DNA of 64,000 bases from Winogradskyella helgolandensis (GCF_013404085.1 NZ_JABFHO010000001.1:3421001-3485000), one strand, 5' to 3'; positions 46,883 to 56,300 are shown, counted from the first letter of the stretch. The notes: generated by a model not told the origin, from the letters alone. Program-made: numbers and translations.

Positions 46883-49348
46883 ATGACTAAAAAACTACTC
46901 AGTATCTTCCTAATTGTTTTCACTACGCTAGTTTCTGCACAAATCAAAGGAAATATTACAGACCATAACAACGAACCGCTTCCATTTGTAAATATCTTAA
47001 TCGAGAATACTTACAAAGGTACTACGAGCAATGATGACGGTTATTATGAACTCAATATTTCAACACCAAAAACTTATACTATTGTATATAGTTATCTCGG
47101 CTATAAAACGGTAAAAAAGACCATTACGATAGAAAAATTCCCGTTTGAATTAGATATCATTTTAGTAGAAGAATCAGTATCGCTCAACGAAGTTGTAATC
47201 GACTCTGAAAACGATCCAGCAATAGCCATAATGCGCCAAGCCATTGAACAACGAAAAGCCAATCTTGAAAAGATTAATTCATTTAAGGCCGATTTCTATT
47301 CTAGAGGCTTAATTAAAATTAAGGATGCACCCGAAAAAATAATGGGTCAAGATGTTGGTGATTTAGGAGGTGGCTTAGATTCCACAAGAAGCGGAATCAT
47401 CTATTTATCGGAAACCATTTCTAAAATTCAGTTTCTGAATCCTGATAAGCTTAAAGAAAACATTACAGCATCAAAAATTAGTGGAGATAGCAACGGCTTT
47501 AGCTTTAATAGTGCTTTAGATGTAGACTTTAATTTTTATAATAACACCATTCGTTTTGGTAATGAAATTGTTTCTCCTATTGCTAATAATGCTTTTAATT
47601 ATTACCGCTACAAGCTTGAAGGTATTTTTTACGACGACAGAGGAAACCTCATAAACAAAGTAAAAGTTATACCCAAACGTAAAAATGACCCTGTATTTTC
47701 TGGCTTCATTTATATTGTGGAAGATCAGTGGGATATTTTTGCTATTGAATTAGATATTACTGGTGTTCAAGCACGTATTCCTATGGTAGATGTCATTTCT
47801 CTGCAACAGAGTTTTTCGTATTCTGAATCAGATGATATCTGGGCTCAAATTTCGCAAAGTATCAATTTTAAATATGCACTTTTCGGCATTAAAGGTGAAG
47901 GTCGTTTTACGGCAGTTTACAGTAATTACGAATTTAATACTGGCCTTACTAGAAAAGATTTTAGTCGCGAAATTGTGGCTTTCGAAAAAGAAGCCAACAA
48001 GAAAGATTCTATATTCTGGAATGCTATTAGACCTGTGCCTTTAACTGCTGAGGAACGTACCGATTATATAAAAAAAGATAGTATTCAAATTCTACGCGAG
48101 TCTAAACCATACTTAGATTCTATAGATGCTGTAAGAAACAAATTCAAACTAGGAAGTATCTTAGGCTATACCTATCAAAATTCTCATAAAGATTATCGCT
48201 TAGGTTATGACATTCCATTGCTAGGAGTGCAATTTAATACCGTTCAAGGTTATACGGCTAATGCCAATGTGTTTTACACAAAGAATTATGACGATTTTAA
48301 ACGCTTTTTTAGAGCTAGTGGAAATATTCAATATGGATTTTCTGATGAACGTTTACGTGCAACAGTTGCGTTATTGTATAAATTCAACAGTATTAGTAAT
48401 TCCTTTTTAAGGGTCTCTGGTGGAGTTTCTGCAGAACAATTTAATCCATCCAATCCTATTTCTCCATTAATCAACTCCGTAAGCACACTCTTTTTTGAAG
48501 ATAATTACATGAAGCTATATGACAAGAGTTATGTTGCTTTAAATTATTCGGAAGAACTATTTAACGGCTTCAGATTATATACAGGTGTAAGTTACGAAAG
48601 ACGAAAAGCACTTTTCAACACTACAGACCAAACATTTATTAATGAAGAGAACGATGTATATACGAGTAACAATCCACTAGATGAAACTGCTTTTGGAATT
48701 GCCCCTTTTCAAACCCATAATATTATTAAAGCGAATATTGATGCCAGAATCAATTTTGGGCAAGAATATTTGAGTTATCCTGATGCTAAATACAATGTTG
48801 GTAACGACGATTACCCAACCCTGTACTTAGGTTACGAAAAAGGATTTGGCGCCACCAATAGCGATTATAATTTTGATAAAATTAAAGCAAGCCTTATACA
48901 ATCGTTTAATGTAAAAGACAAAGGTCGATTGATGTACAATCTAAAGGCCGGCACCTTTTTTAATGCCGATGATATGGCCTTTATGGATTACCAACATTTT
49001 AATGGTAACCAAACGCACGTTAGCACAGTAGGGAATTATACCAATGTATTCAACAATTTAGATTATTATGCGGCGAGCACCAATGATTCCTATTTTGAAG
49101 CACATGTAGAACACGATTTTAACGGCTTTTTACTCGGGAAAATGCCATTATTAAATAAGTTGAATTTTAACTTAGTCATTGGCGCACATGTATTAGCCAC
49201 ACCAGATTTTAAACCGCATCAGGAATATTCCGTTGGTATTGATAATATCGGTTGGGGAAAATGGAGATTCTTAAGAGTTGATTATTTGCGCTCTTACCAA
49301 AGCGGATTTCAGAGTGATGCTATTGTGTTTGGTTTGAAATTCTTTTAA
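46883..49348 (+). CDS. DUF5686/carboxypeptidase-regulatory-like outer membrane protein
   Basis: A large outer membrane protein of the Bacteroidota DUF5686 group. Start chosen at 46883 (MTKKLLSIFLIVFTTLVSAQ), giving a clear signal peptide; the open frame reaches a TTG at 46844 with an internal ATG at 46853. After the signal comes a carboxypeptidase-regulatory-like (Ig-fold) domain (IKGNITDHNNEPLPFVNILIENTYKG..., about residues 20-95). A periplasmic region with KVKVIPKRKNDPVFSGFIYI and a long beta-barrel with repeated aromatic/glycine strands follow, ending in the hydrophobic AIVFGLKFF. It lacks the TonB plug, so it is not a SusC protein. Function is unknown. Confidence 0.88.
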   Translation: MTKKLLSIFLIVFTTLVSAQIKGNITDHNNEPLPFVNILIENTYKGTTSNDDGYYELNISTPKTYTIVYSYLGYKTVKKTITIEKFPFELDIILVEESVSLNEVVIDSENDPAIAIMRQAIEQRKANLEKINSFKADFYSRGLIKIKDAPEKIMGQDVGDLGGGLDSTRSGIIYLSETISKIQFLNPDKLKENITASKISGDSNGFSFNSALDVDFNFYNNTIRFGNEIVSPIANNAFNYYRYKLEGIFYDDRGNLINKVKVIPKRKNDPVFSGFIYIVEDQWDIFAIELDITGVQARIPMVDVISLQQSFSYSESDDIWAQISQSINFKYALFGIKGEGRFTAVYSNYEFNTGLTRKDFSREIVAFEKEANKKDSIFWNAIRPVPLTAEERTDYIKKDSIQILRESKPYLDSIDAVRNKFKLGSILGYTYQNSHKDYRLGYDIPLLGVQFNTVQGYTANANVFYTKNYDDFKRFFRASGNIQYGFSDERLRATVALLYKFNSISNSFLRVSGGVSAEQFNPSNPISPLINSVSTLFFEDNYMKLYDKSYVALNYSEELFNGFRLYTGVSYERRKALFNTTDQTFINEENDVYTSNNPLDETAFGIAPFQTHNIIKANIDARINFGQEYLSYPDAKYNVGNDDYPTLYLGYEKGFGATNSDYNFDKIKASLIQSFNVKDKGRLMYNLKAGTFFNADDMAFMDYQHFNGNQTHVSTVGNYTNVFNNLDYYAASTNDSYFEAHVEHDFNGFLLGKMPLLNKLNFNLVIGAHVLATPDFKPHQEYSVGIDNIGWGKWRFLRVDYLRSYQSGFQSDAIVFGLKFF

Positions 49349-49369
49349 TTTTATAAGAAATAAAATGCG

Positions 49370-49894
49370 ATGAAAAAATCCCTATTTCTAATTTTTGTTA
49401 TTTGTATATTTAATTGCGAATCTAAAACAACTAATGAAAGGACTAATTTAAATCACACAATAGACAGTCTTAAAGTAGAACTTTTAAACGCTAATAATAT
49501 TATAAATTCACTTAAAGGAGAAGCTAACAAAATAATAGAACCTAAATACAATAATGAAAATTTTGATTCTTTCTTTTGGAGTTTTATGACTGACTCCACT
49601 TTTCAAATGAATCGAATAAAGTTTCCACTCACTTATATAACATGGAAAGATGATTTAGGTGGACCTATTGATACTCTATCATTACCTAAAAACAAATGGA
49701 AATACAATTCATTTTATATAAATACAGCTAGTGAAAGAACCCAAATATATGATAACTTTGATTTAATTTTACGACCGACAAACGAACGTGTTATTCATTG
49801 GTATGGGGTTGAAACAGGAGGTGATTCCAAATACTATTTTGAAGGCAAAAACGGAAAATGGTATTTAGTACAAAAAGAGCAACTTGGGGACTAA
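49370..49894 (+). CDS. DUF4348-like lipoprotein, unknown function
   Basis: A 174-residue lipoprotein (MKKSLFLIFVICIFNC, Cys at about 16). A short coiled-coil (NHTIDSLKVELLNANNIINSL) follows the signal. The main domain begins with NFDSFFWSFMTDSTFQMNRIKFPL, then WYGVETGGDSKYYFEGKNGKWYLVQKEQ. The pattern FxxFxxxFxxDxxFQxxRIKFPL recalls DUF4348, a Bacteroidota exported domain of unknown function. It sits 21 bases after the DUF5686-like gene. Confidence 0.75.
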   Translation: MKKSLFLIFVICIFNCESKTTNERTNLNHTIDSLKVELLNANNIINSLKGEANKIIEPKYNNENFDSFFWSFMTDSTFQMNRIKFPLTYITWKDDLGGPIDTLSLPKNKWKYNSFYINTASERTQIYDNFDLILRPTNERVIHWYGVETGGDSKYYFEGKNGKWYLVQKEQLGD

Positions 49895-49925
49895 ATTAAT
49901 AAATAAGCCAATCTAAAAAATTAAT

Positions 49926-50444
49926 ATGAAAACAAAAACCACACTACTTTTATTTCTTATCACGGTAAGTATTTCAGCTCAAGAAAAGATAGATTATTCT
50001 AGCAAAGTCACCACCATAGATAGTACCATAGCGACCTTATACTCCGTAATTTCCGGGAACAAAGGAGAAGCGCGAAATTGGGACCTATTTAAGCATTTAT
50101 TCAGAGAAGATGCTAAACTTATTCCAATAGGAAAAAAAGATAAAAAAATAACGGTGCGTTACATGTCTACAGAAGATTATATTAAAACTTCTGGACAATG
50201 GTTAGTCGATAATGGCTTTCATGAAGTTGAAATAAAACGAGAAACACAAACTTTTGGAGACTTTGCACACGTTTTTAGTACTTACGAATCTTACAAAAAC
50301 AAAGACGACGAACAACCATTTATGCGCGGTATTAATAGTATTCAATTATTTAATGATGGCACGCGTTGGTGGATTATTAATTTATATTGGAAACAAGAAT
50401 CTAAAGAAGTTCCTATTCCTGAAGCTTATTTACCTAAACAATAG
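49926..50444 (+). CDS. Exported protein with SnoaL/NTF2-like fold
   Basis: A 172-residue protein with signal peptide (ending SISAQ). The mature part has a helix, IDSTIATLYSVISGNKGEARNWDLFKHLFREDAKL, then strands with VEIKRETQTFGDFAHVFSTYESY, and finishes TRWWIINLYWKQE. This is the helix-strand order of SnoaL-like NTF2 domains. The conserved D/E-x-A-x-L and the W-x-I-x-x-L-x-W pair support the fold. Substrate or partner unknown. It lies 31 bases after the previous lipoprotein and ends just before a palindromic repeat. Confidence 0.75.
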   Translation: MKTKTTLLLFLITVSISAQEKIDYSSKVTTIDSTIATLYSVISGNKGEARNWDLFKHLFREDAKLIPIGKKDKKITVRYMSTEDYIKTSGQWLVDNGFHEVEIKRETQTFGDFAHVFSTYESYKNKDDEQPFMRGINSIQLFNDGTRWWIINLYWKQESKEVPIPEAYLPKQ

Positions 50445-50460
50445 TTTAAATAGTACCTTA

Positions 50461-50512
50461 TGTCAGTTCGAGTTAATTTCAAGAGGTACAAAAGAAATTT
50501 GTATCGAGAACC
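50461..50512. repeat. Dispersed palindromic repeat, copy 1
   Basis: The element starts GTCAGTTCGAGT and ends TATCGAGAACC. The arms GAAATTaac-TCGA and GAAATTtgta-TCGA are imperfect inverse complements around a variable centre. A second copy is at 55359-55409. It lies 17 bases after the SnoaL-like gene stop. Confidence 0.8.
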
Positions 50513-50582
50513 TTGATACCCTTTTTCCAACAATTAACATTTTTTTTAAAAATTGTAAAATTGTAAATAGCATATTTGCGAA

Positions 50583-50966
50583 GTGAAAATTTCAAACTAC
50601 ATAAAACAGCTGACCTCTATCCTATCCATAATTGGGTTGGTTGTCCTATTGATTTTTTCCCCTTGTAAAGTCCGAAATTCTATTCAAGAGGTTTTTGAAA
50701 CTCCCAAAACAGAAGTTTCAAACAAAAGCATATCGTCTCTAAAAAATGGCAGTTGTGATATTTCTACAGATACAGAAACGATAATTTCAACAGCTAATCA
50801 GAGCCTTCAACTTTCGAAAGCTATTTTAATAAAGCACAAGCAATTTAATATTAAAACGGCTTCACTTGCTGATAGACCTATAACACAATATTACAATGCT
50901 AGAGCCGAAATTCCGCCTTTAGCTCCTTACTATATTCTCTTTCAAAATAATAAAGCATATCTATAA
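50583..50966 (+). CDS. Small exported or membrane-anchored protein of unknown function
   Basis: Starts with GTG and encodes 127 residues. Residues about 10-27 form a hydrophobic segment (LTSILSIIGLVVLLIF) ending in SPC, which might be a lipobox or an anchor. The rest is Ser/Thr/Lys-rich and without repeats (SNKSISSLKNGSCDI, and AEIPPLAPYYILFQ near the end). It precedes the DoxDA fusion by 72 bases on the same strand. I see no named family; the link to DoxDA is inferred from position alone. Confidence 0.6.
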   Translation: MKISNYIKQLTSILSIIGLVVLLIFSPCKVRNSIQEVFETPKTEVSNKSISSLKNGSCDISTDTETIISTANQSLQLSKAILIKHKQFNIKTASLADRPITQYYNARAEIPPLAPYYILFQNNKAYL

Positions 50967-51038
50967 CTAATTTTCTTCACACCTAAGTCTAGCATTCTAG
51001 CTAGTAGAAAATTATTACTCAAATTATAGATATACAAC

Positions 51039-52052
51039 ATGAATTTACATATTAAAAACGATTCGGGTTTCTTAGCCCTTGCAGTCAGAATGGTCATTGG
51101 TTGGACGTATTTTTCTGCATTTTTTAGACGCACCATTTTAGCCAACAAATTAGATCCAGAATTACCTGGTTATATTGGAGAAAAATTTAACCATTTCCTC
51201 CCCAACGCTTTAGGCATAAAACCTATTATTCAATATTTGGTAGAAAATCCAGATATACTCTATTATAATATGGTGGCTTTTACTATAATTGAAGGTATTG
51301 TTGGTTTGTTTATCATATTCGGATTATTCACCAGATTAATGAGTATTGGAGTCTTTGGATTGGCCATGGGAATCCTTTTAGGTTCGGGTTGGATTGGCAC
51401 AACGTGCTTAGATGAATGGCAAATTGGAGTGCTTGGTATAGCCACTGGTTTTGTTTTATTCCTAACAGGAAGCGGACGATTTTCTTTAGATAATTATTTA
51501 ATGAATAAGAATGTCGCTTTCACTAAAAAGAAATGGTTTGCTTGGTTAGGTTCTGGCTTACATCCTATTAAAGACAATCTATTTGGTAAAGTTGTAATTG
51601 TGGGTTCATTTTTTATATTAGGACTAACCCTCTATACAAATCAAGTGTTTCATGGTGGACTTTGGGGAACTTTGCACAACAAATCTGTAAAACCTAAACT
51701 TGAAATTACGGAAGGAAAATTGGATAAAAACGGACTTTCTTTTGATGTTTTTAGAGTTGAAGGTGTTGATGTTTATGGAGCTTGGATTATTGGAATAGAA
51801 CTTAAAGATAAGAACGGCAATGTGGTTACAAACTATACTCAAAATCAGTTGGCCAACTTACCTGAACATGTTATAGATAATTATTATATCGCAAAAATTA
51901 AATCCGGAAAGCACAGTTTAATTGTGCCTTTAGGTGCAAAAGCTAAACTAAAATTGAATACGTCTACCATTCTGAATTTACCAAGAGGGACTTACACTTT
52001 AAAAATGACTGATATTAGTGGAGCTAGCTGGGAACGTCAAATAACTAAATAG
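51039..52052 (+). CDS. DoxD-DoxA fusion (thiosulfate:quinone oxidoreductase-like)
   Basis: The 337-residue protein joins a membrane DoxD/DoxX domain (about residues 1-180) to a periplasmic DoxA domain (about 200-337). The first has four or so helices, with ALAVRMVIGWTYFSAFFRR and GLFIIFGLFTRLMSIGVFGLAMG. The second has YGAWIIGIELKDKNGNVVTNY. In Acidianus, DoxD and DoxA are separate subunits of thiosulfate:quinone oxidoreductase. In Bacteroidota the fused form is common, and its substrate is untested. There are no sulfur-oxidation genes in the window. It ends before an unusual repeated hairpin. Confidence 0.9.
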   Translation: MNLHIKNDSGFLALAVRMVIGWTYFSAFFRRTILANKLDPELPGYIGEKFNHFLPNALGIKPIIQYLVENPDILYYNMVAFTIIEGIVGLFIIFGLFTRLMSIGVFGLAMGILLGSGWIGTTCLDEWQIGVLGIATGFVLFLTGSGRFSLDNYLMNKNVAFTKKKWFAWLGSGLHPIKDNLFGKVVIVGSFFILGLTLYTNQVFHGGLWGTLHNKSVKPKLEITEGKLDKNGLSFDVFRVEGVDVYGAWIIGIELKDKNGNVVTNYTQNQLANLPEHVIDNYYIAKIKSGKHSLIVPLGAKAKLKLNTSTILNLPRGTYTLKMTDISGASWERQITK

Positions 52053-52067
52053 TAAATTTAAAATAAC

Positions 52068-52130
52068 AACTCCTAAAATTGTGGCTTTTCGCTATTCGTT
52101 TTAGGAGTTTTAGGAGTTTTAGGAGTTTTA
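52068..52130 (+). terminator. Hairpin with triplicated right arm after DoxDA
   Basis: AACTCCTAAAA (52068-52078) can pair with TTTTAGGAGTT at 52099-52109. The unit TTTTAGGAG then repeats twice more (52108-52125), so any of three right arms can pair; the last is followed by TTTTATTTT. It could act as a terminator. Confidence 0.6.
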
Positions 52131-52216
52131 TTTTCAAAAAACAAATCTCAGATTTAAGTGATGTTTATTTTTAAGTGTTTATTTTTATGGCAATCACTAA
52201 ATGACACCAAGCTTCC

Positions 52217-53491
52217 ATGCCGAAATTTAAAAATCAAATCCTTATTATCTTAGTTTTGGCTAGTGTTTCATGTATACAACATAAAAAGAAAGATATATTA
52301 GAAAAATCATCTGCGACTTCAAACTCGGGACTCCAACTAGGTATAATAGATACAATATATTCCAAAATGCTCAACCAAGAGCGAGAACTTATTATCTATA
52401 TTCCGGAGAGCGCAAAAGACCCTAACAGGAAAAGAAAACAGTATCCAGTAGTTTATTTGTTGGATGGTCGTTATAATTTTGTTCCGTTTGTGGGAATGCT
52501 GAAACAGTATAGTGAAATGCATGATACTAAAATCCTACCTGAAATGATTGTAGTAGGCATATCTAATATTAATAATGAAAGCCGAATGATGGATTTCTCT
52601 CCAACTACAGCCCGAAAACCAAAACAGTTTGGAGGAGGATCTCAGTTTCTAGAATTTATAAAAACTGAACTATTTCCTTATATAGAGCAAAATTATTCAG
52701 GTGCTCAACACCGAACAATTATTGGACACTCTTTTGGAGGTTTAGTCGTTATGCATGCGCTAACCAAGCATCCCGAAATGTTTGATAATTATTTATTGAT
52801 AGATGGCAGTCTTTATTTTGACAATAACCTTTTCCTAAACAATCCAACTTATAGTTTAAAGGGAAAGCATTTTCAAAATAAAAATCTTTATATAGCTATT
52901 GCAAATACGGCCACTTATGGAAGTAATCTAGAAAGTATAAAAAAAGACACCATTAACGCTAATAAATATGTGCGTCATTCCTTAGACCTTGTTGATCAAA
53001 TAAATTATTCTGATACGAACTTGAATATGGGTTGGAAATATTATAATAACGATACTCACGGAAGTACGGCATATTTAGCTCAACTAGACGGTTTACGTTT
53101 TTTTTATTCTTGGTTTGAATTTAAAGAAGAGCACAAATACCGTAGCAAATTTTTTGTACCCGAAACTAGTGATGATCACTTTGCTAGTTTAACAAAAAAA
53201 CATTTTAATAGGGTATCACAAAATTTAGGTTATACGTTTAAACCTGATAAAAATTGGGTTAGTAGTAATGCTAGTATGCTGCTTAACTATCATAAATTAC
53301 CTGAACAAGCACGTGAAAATTATGAACTTAATATTGAATATTATCCCAATAGACCGAGCGTTTTTAAAGATTTAGCTGACTTTTACTTATTACAAAACGA
53401 TACTGTTCACGCAAAAAAATACTATACTAAAACTCTTGAATTAGAAAATAATCCTAATGTTCAGAGTATCTTAACAGCACTAGAAAATTAA
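52217..53491 (+). CDS. Alpha/beta-hydrolase lipoprotein of the esterase D family with TPR tail
   Basis: A 424-residue lipoprotein (VLASVSC, Cys about residue 18). An esterase_D-type hydrolase domain spans about 40-300. It contains ELIIYIPESA, VVYLLDGRYNF, the nucleophile Ser172 in GHSFGGLVV, and a possible catalytic His in NNDTHGSTAYL. A C-terminal helical region (about 350-424) resembles one TPR hairpin (YYPNRPSVFKDLADFYLLQNDTVHAKKYY). Family members cleave acyl esters such as those in siderophores. The substrate is unknown. The next gene, also a hydrolase, follows after 14 bases, so the pair is probably cotranscribed. Confidence 0.88.
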   Translation: MPKFKNQILIILVLASVSCIQHKKKDILEKSSATSNSGLQLGIIDTIYSKMLNQERELIIYIPESAKDPNRKRKQYPVVYLLDGRYNFVPFVGMLKQYSEMHDTKILPEMIVVGISNINNESRMMDFSPTTARKPKQFGGGSQFLEFIKTELFPYIEQNYSGAQHRTIIGHSFGGLVVMHALTKHPEMFDNYLLIDGSLYFDNNLFLNNPTYSLKGKHFQNKNLYIAIANTATYGSNLESIKKDTINANKYVRHSLDLVDQINYSDTNLNMGWKYYNNDTHGSTAYLAQLDGLRFFYSWFEFKEEHKYRSKFFVPETSDDHFASLTKKHFNRVSQNLGYTFKPDKNWVSSNASMLLNYHKLPEQARENYELNIEYYPNRPSVFKDLADFYLLQNDTVHAKKYYTKTLELENNPNVQSILTALEN

Positions 53492-53505
53492 AAATCCATT
53501 GAATT

Positions 53506-55347
53506 ATGATCATCTCACCAAAATCCATTTCAACTTTAATTATTGCGTTGTCAATTTCAATCATAAGTTGCGCCCAAAACACCACAGAAAAAACAACACC
53601 TATTTTTAAAGATGGAGAAGCTCAAATTGTTGAAGCTTTTAGTAATACCAATAAATGGATTCGACACGATTTATGGGTCGAAACAGAATTTGACACTGAT
53701 GGAGATGGCAAACCAGATCGTATGCATGTCGCCGTAACGCGACCAGAGCAAACAGAAACTGAAGATCTAAAACTACCAATAATCTATGTTACTAGCCCTT
53801 ATTTTGCAGGAGTTGCTGCAGATTTACCAGGAGTGATGTGGGATGTTGAAATAGAATTAGGAGAATCGGCAAAAGAACGCGTTCATCCTGAAGTCACCAG
53901 AAGAGGTCACCGACCAATTATTTCTAATTCGCACTTAAGAAAATGGGTACCTAGAGGTTATATCGTAGTTCATTCTTCATCACCAGGAACTGGTTTATCT
54001 GATGGAGCACCAACTATAGGAGGAGAAAATGAATCTTTAGCTCCAAAAGCAGTAATCGATTGGTTGTGTGGCAGAGCGAAAGGTTACACCGAACGTGAAG
54101 GTAGCGAAGAGATTAAAGCTTATTGGTCTACAGGAAAAGTGGGAATGACTGGCACATCCTATAACGGCACTTTACCTCTAGCAGCTGCAACGACAGGAGT
54201 TGAAGGTTTAGAAGCTATTATTCCTATTGCGCCAAATACCTCGTATTATCATTATTACCGTTCTAATGGCTTAGTACGTTCGCCTGGTGGTTATTTAGGT
54301 GAAGATATTGATGTCCTTTATGATTTTGTACATAGTGGGAAAGAAGAAAACAGGCCATACAATAACGAAACCATAAGAGATACCGAAATGAAAAACGGTA
54401 TGGATAGAGAAACTGGCGATTATAATGAATTTTGGGAAGGACGAGATTACTTAAACCAAATGGATAACATGAAAGCTGCTTTATTGATGTCTCATGGTTT
54501 TAACGATTGGAATGTGATGCCTGTGCATAGTTACCGCATTTACAAAGCCGCAAAAGAAAAAGGCTTACCAACTCAGATTTACTATCACCAAAATGGCCAT
54601 GGTGGACCACCTCCAACGTCTATGATGAATAAATGGTTTACAAAGTATCTTCATGGTATTGACAATGGTGTTGAGAACGCGGAGAATAAATCTTATATTG
54701 TTAGAGAATATGATGATCCACAAGAACCAACAGCTTATAAAGATTATCCAAATCCTGAAGCTTCAGATGTTTCTTTAAATTTAACATATGGCGGCACATC
54801 CATTGGTGGCTTAACACTGAACAAAGTTCCGGTGGCAGGCGAAATGCTTTCAGATGACGCCTCAATTTCAGGAAGTGAACTTGCACAAGCTACAAATTCA
54901 AAAAACAGATTACTATATGTTACTCCTAAATTGAAAGAAGATCTTCACATTTCTGGTGTCCCACAAGTCACCATTACATTAGCCAGCAGTAAACCAGCAG
55001 CCAATTTATCGGTTTGGTTGGTCTCGTTACCTTGGCAAGAAGGGAAAGATGTAAAGATTACGGATAACATCATTACAAGAGGTTGGGCAGACCCTAAAAA
55101 TCATAAATCGCTATCTAAAGAGGAAAATTTAGTCATAGGAAAAGATTATACGATAACTTTCGATTTACAACCTGATGATCAAATTATAAAAGCAGGACAA
55201 CAAATTGGCTTAATGATATTTTCAAGCGACAAAGAATTTACATTACATCCAAAACCAGGTACTGAACTGATGATACATTTAGGAAGTACTCAATTGAAAT
55301 TACCAATTGTTGGTGGAGATGATGCTTATACGAAGGCTACGGACTAG
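53506..55347 (+). CDS. CocE/NonD-type X-Pro dipeptidyl-peptidase family hydrolase, lipoprotein
   Basis: A 613-residue lipoprotein (SISIISC, Cys about residue 22). The S15-type hydrolase core holds the nucleophile Ser218 in GMTGTSYNGTLPLAAA, an Asp in SHGFNDWNV, and a His in QNGHGGPPPTS. The C-terminal part (after about residue 430) is the jellyroll PepX_C domain. VHSSSPGTGLSDG is typical of X-Pro dipeptidyl-peptidases. It could release X-Pro dipeptides from surface peptides, but close relatives are cocaine-esterase-like. It ends beside the second copy of the palindromic repeat. Confidence 0.9.
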   Translation: MIISPKSISTLIIALSISIISCAQNTTEKTTPIFKDGEAQIVEAFSNTNKWIRHDLWVETEFDTDGDGKPDRMHVAVTRPEQTETEDLKLPIIYVTSPYFAGVAADLPGVMWDVEIELGESAKERVHPEVTRRGHRPIISNSHLRKWVPRGYIVVHSSSPGTGLSDGAPTIGGENESLAPKAVIDWLCGRAKGYTEREGSEEIKAYWSTGKVGMTGTSYNGTLPLAAATTGVEGLEAIIPIAPNTSYYHYYRSNGLVRSPGGYLGEDIDVLYDFVHSGKEENRPYNNETIRDTEMKNGMDRETGDYNEFWEGRDYLNQMDNMKAALLMSHGFNDWNVMPVHSYRIYKAAKEKGLPTQIYYHQNGHGGPPPTSMMNKWFTKYLHGIDNGVENAENKSYIVREYDDPQEPTAYKDYPNPEASDVSLNLTYGGTSIGGLTLNKVPVAGEMLSDDASISGSELAQATNSKNRLLYVTPKLKEDLHISGVPQVTITLASSKPAANLSVWLVSLPWQEGKDVKITDNIITRGWADPKNHKSLSKEENLVIGKDYTITFDLQPDDQIIKAGQQIGLMIFSSDKEFTLHPKPGTELMIHLGSTQLKLPIVGGDDAYTKATD

Positions 55348-55358
55348 CATTTCCTGGC

Positions 55359-55409
55359 GTCAGTTCGAGTGAATTTTAAGAGGCACGAAGAAAATTTGTA
55401 TCGAGAACC
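55359..55409. repeat. Dispersed palindromic repeat, copy 2
   Basis: Same ends as the copy at 50461-50512 (GTCAGTTCGAGT...TATCGAGAACC) with small differences in the middle. It separates the convergent X-Pro peptidase and pcm. Confidence 0.8.
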
Positions 55410-55425
55410 AATGTTAGATCACAAA

Positions 55426-56067
55426 CTAATTTTTGTCCTCTAACATCGGTACAAATCTGAAATCACCAAATTCATGTTTTTCAAATTCTTTTGGTCCTTT
55501 TCTAATAAACATCGTCATCACTTGTACATCATCTCCAACAGGAATCACAAGACGTCCTCCAATAGCTAATTGACTCAATAAAGGGTTAGGTACATAAGGT
55601 GCACCTGCTGTTACAATAATACTTTGAAACGGAGCCTCAACGGGCAAACCTTTATAACCATCGCCAAATATGAGACTTTTTGCTCTGTAACCCAACTTAG
55701 GTAAAAATTTAGACGTCTTTTTAAAGAGTTCTTGTTGACGCTCAATACTATACACCTTTGCTCCCAATTCTAATAACACAGCGGTTTGATAACCACTACC
55801 AGTTCCTATTTCTAAAACTTTATCACCAGGTTTTACTTGTAATAATTCAGATTGAAACGCTACCGTATAGGGTTGAGAAATGGTTTGGTCTGCAGCAATA
55901 GGAAACGCTTTATCTTGGTAAGCATGATCTATAAAACTAGAATCCATAAAGAAATGTCTAGGAATTTTACCAATGGCTTTTAAGACACCTTTATCTTTAA
56001 TGTCTTTATTAATCAGTGTATCAACAAGTTTTAGACGCATCCCTTGATGCTTAAATGTATCTTTCAA
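55426..56067 (-). CDS. pcm: Protein-L-isoaspartate O-methyltransferase
   Basis: Repairs isoaspartyl residues in aged proteins using S-adenosylmethionine. The frame is open up to an ATG at 56109, but I choose the TTG at 56067 (MKDTFKHQGMRLKLVDTL...). The family starts close to here, and a -7-like box lies at 56086-56093, upstream of this codon and inside the longer frame. Motifs are DQTISQPYTVAFQSELL, the SAM-binding loop VLEIGTGSGYQTAVL, and GGRLVIPVG. From this start the length is 213 residues, as expected. Confidence 0.93.
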   Translation of the reverse strand: MKDTFKHQGMRLKLVDTLINKDIKDKGVLKAIGKIPRHFFMDSSFIDHAYQDKAFPIAADQTISQPYTVAFQSELLQVKPGDKVLEIGTGSGYQTAVLLELGAKVYSIERQQELFKKTSKFLPKLGYRAKSLIFGDGYKGLPVEAPFQSIIVTAGAPYVPNPLLSQLAIGGRLVIPVGDDVQVMTMFIRKGPKEFEKHEFGDFRFVPMLEDKN

Positions 56068-56085
56068 AGCGTAGTTTAGTTTCCG

Positions 56086-56093
56086 TAAAAATA
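56086..56093 (-). promoter_or_regulatory. -7-like promoter box (TATTTTTA, minus strand) of pcm
   Basis: On the minus strand TATTTTTA lies 18 bases upstream of the TTG start at 56067; one mismatch to TAnnTTTG. Confidence 0.35.
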
Positions 56094-56276
56094 GCTCAAA
56101 GAAAAGCAAAATCCAACCTCAAAAAGTTCAAATTATTAAAACAAAATTTCAAATTCTAATTTATATCTTAGAAACAATCTTTTAAGGGATCAGTATCTGT
56201 TTTCCTTCTGAAATATTCACTTATCAATTTCGCAGTATTTTATATTTTCTTTTTTCAATTTCTGAGCGAAAACGAC

Positions 56277-56284
56277 TATTTTTG
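56277..56284 (+). promoter_or_regulatory. -7 promoter box (TATTTTTG) of the oxidoreductase gene
   Basis: Exact match, 16 bases before the ATG at 56301, giving a leader of about 10 bases. Confidence 0.55.
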
Positions 56285-56300
56285 TTAAAAACAGAAAAAC

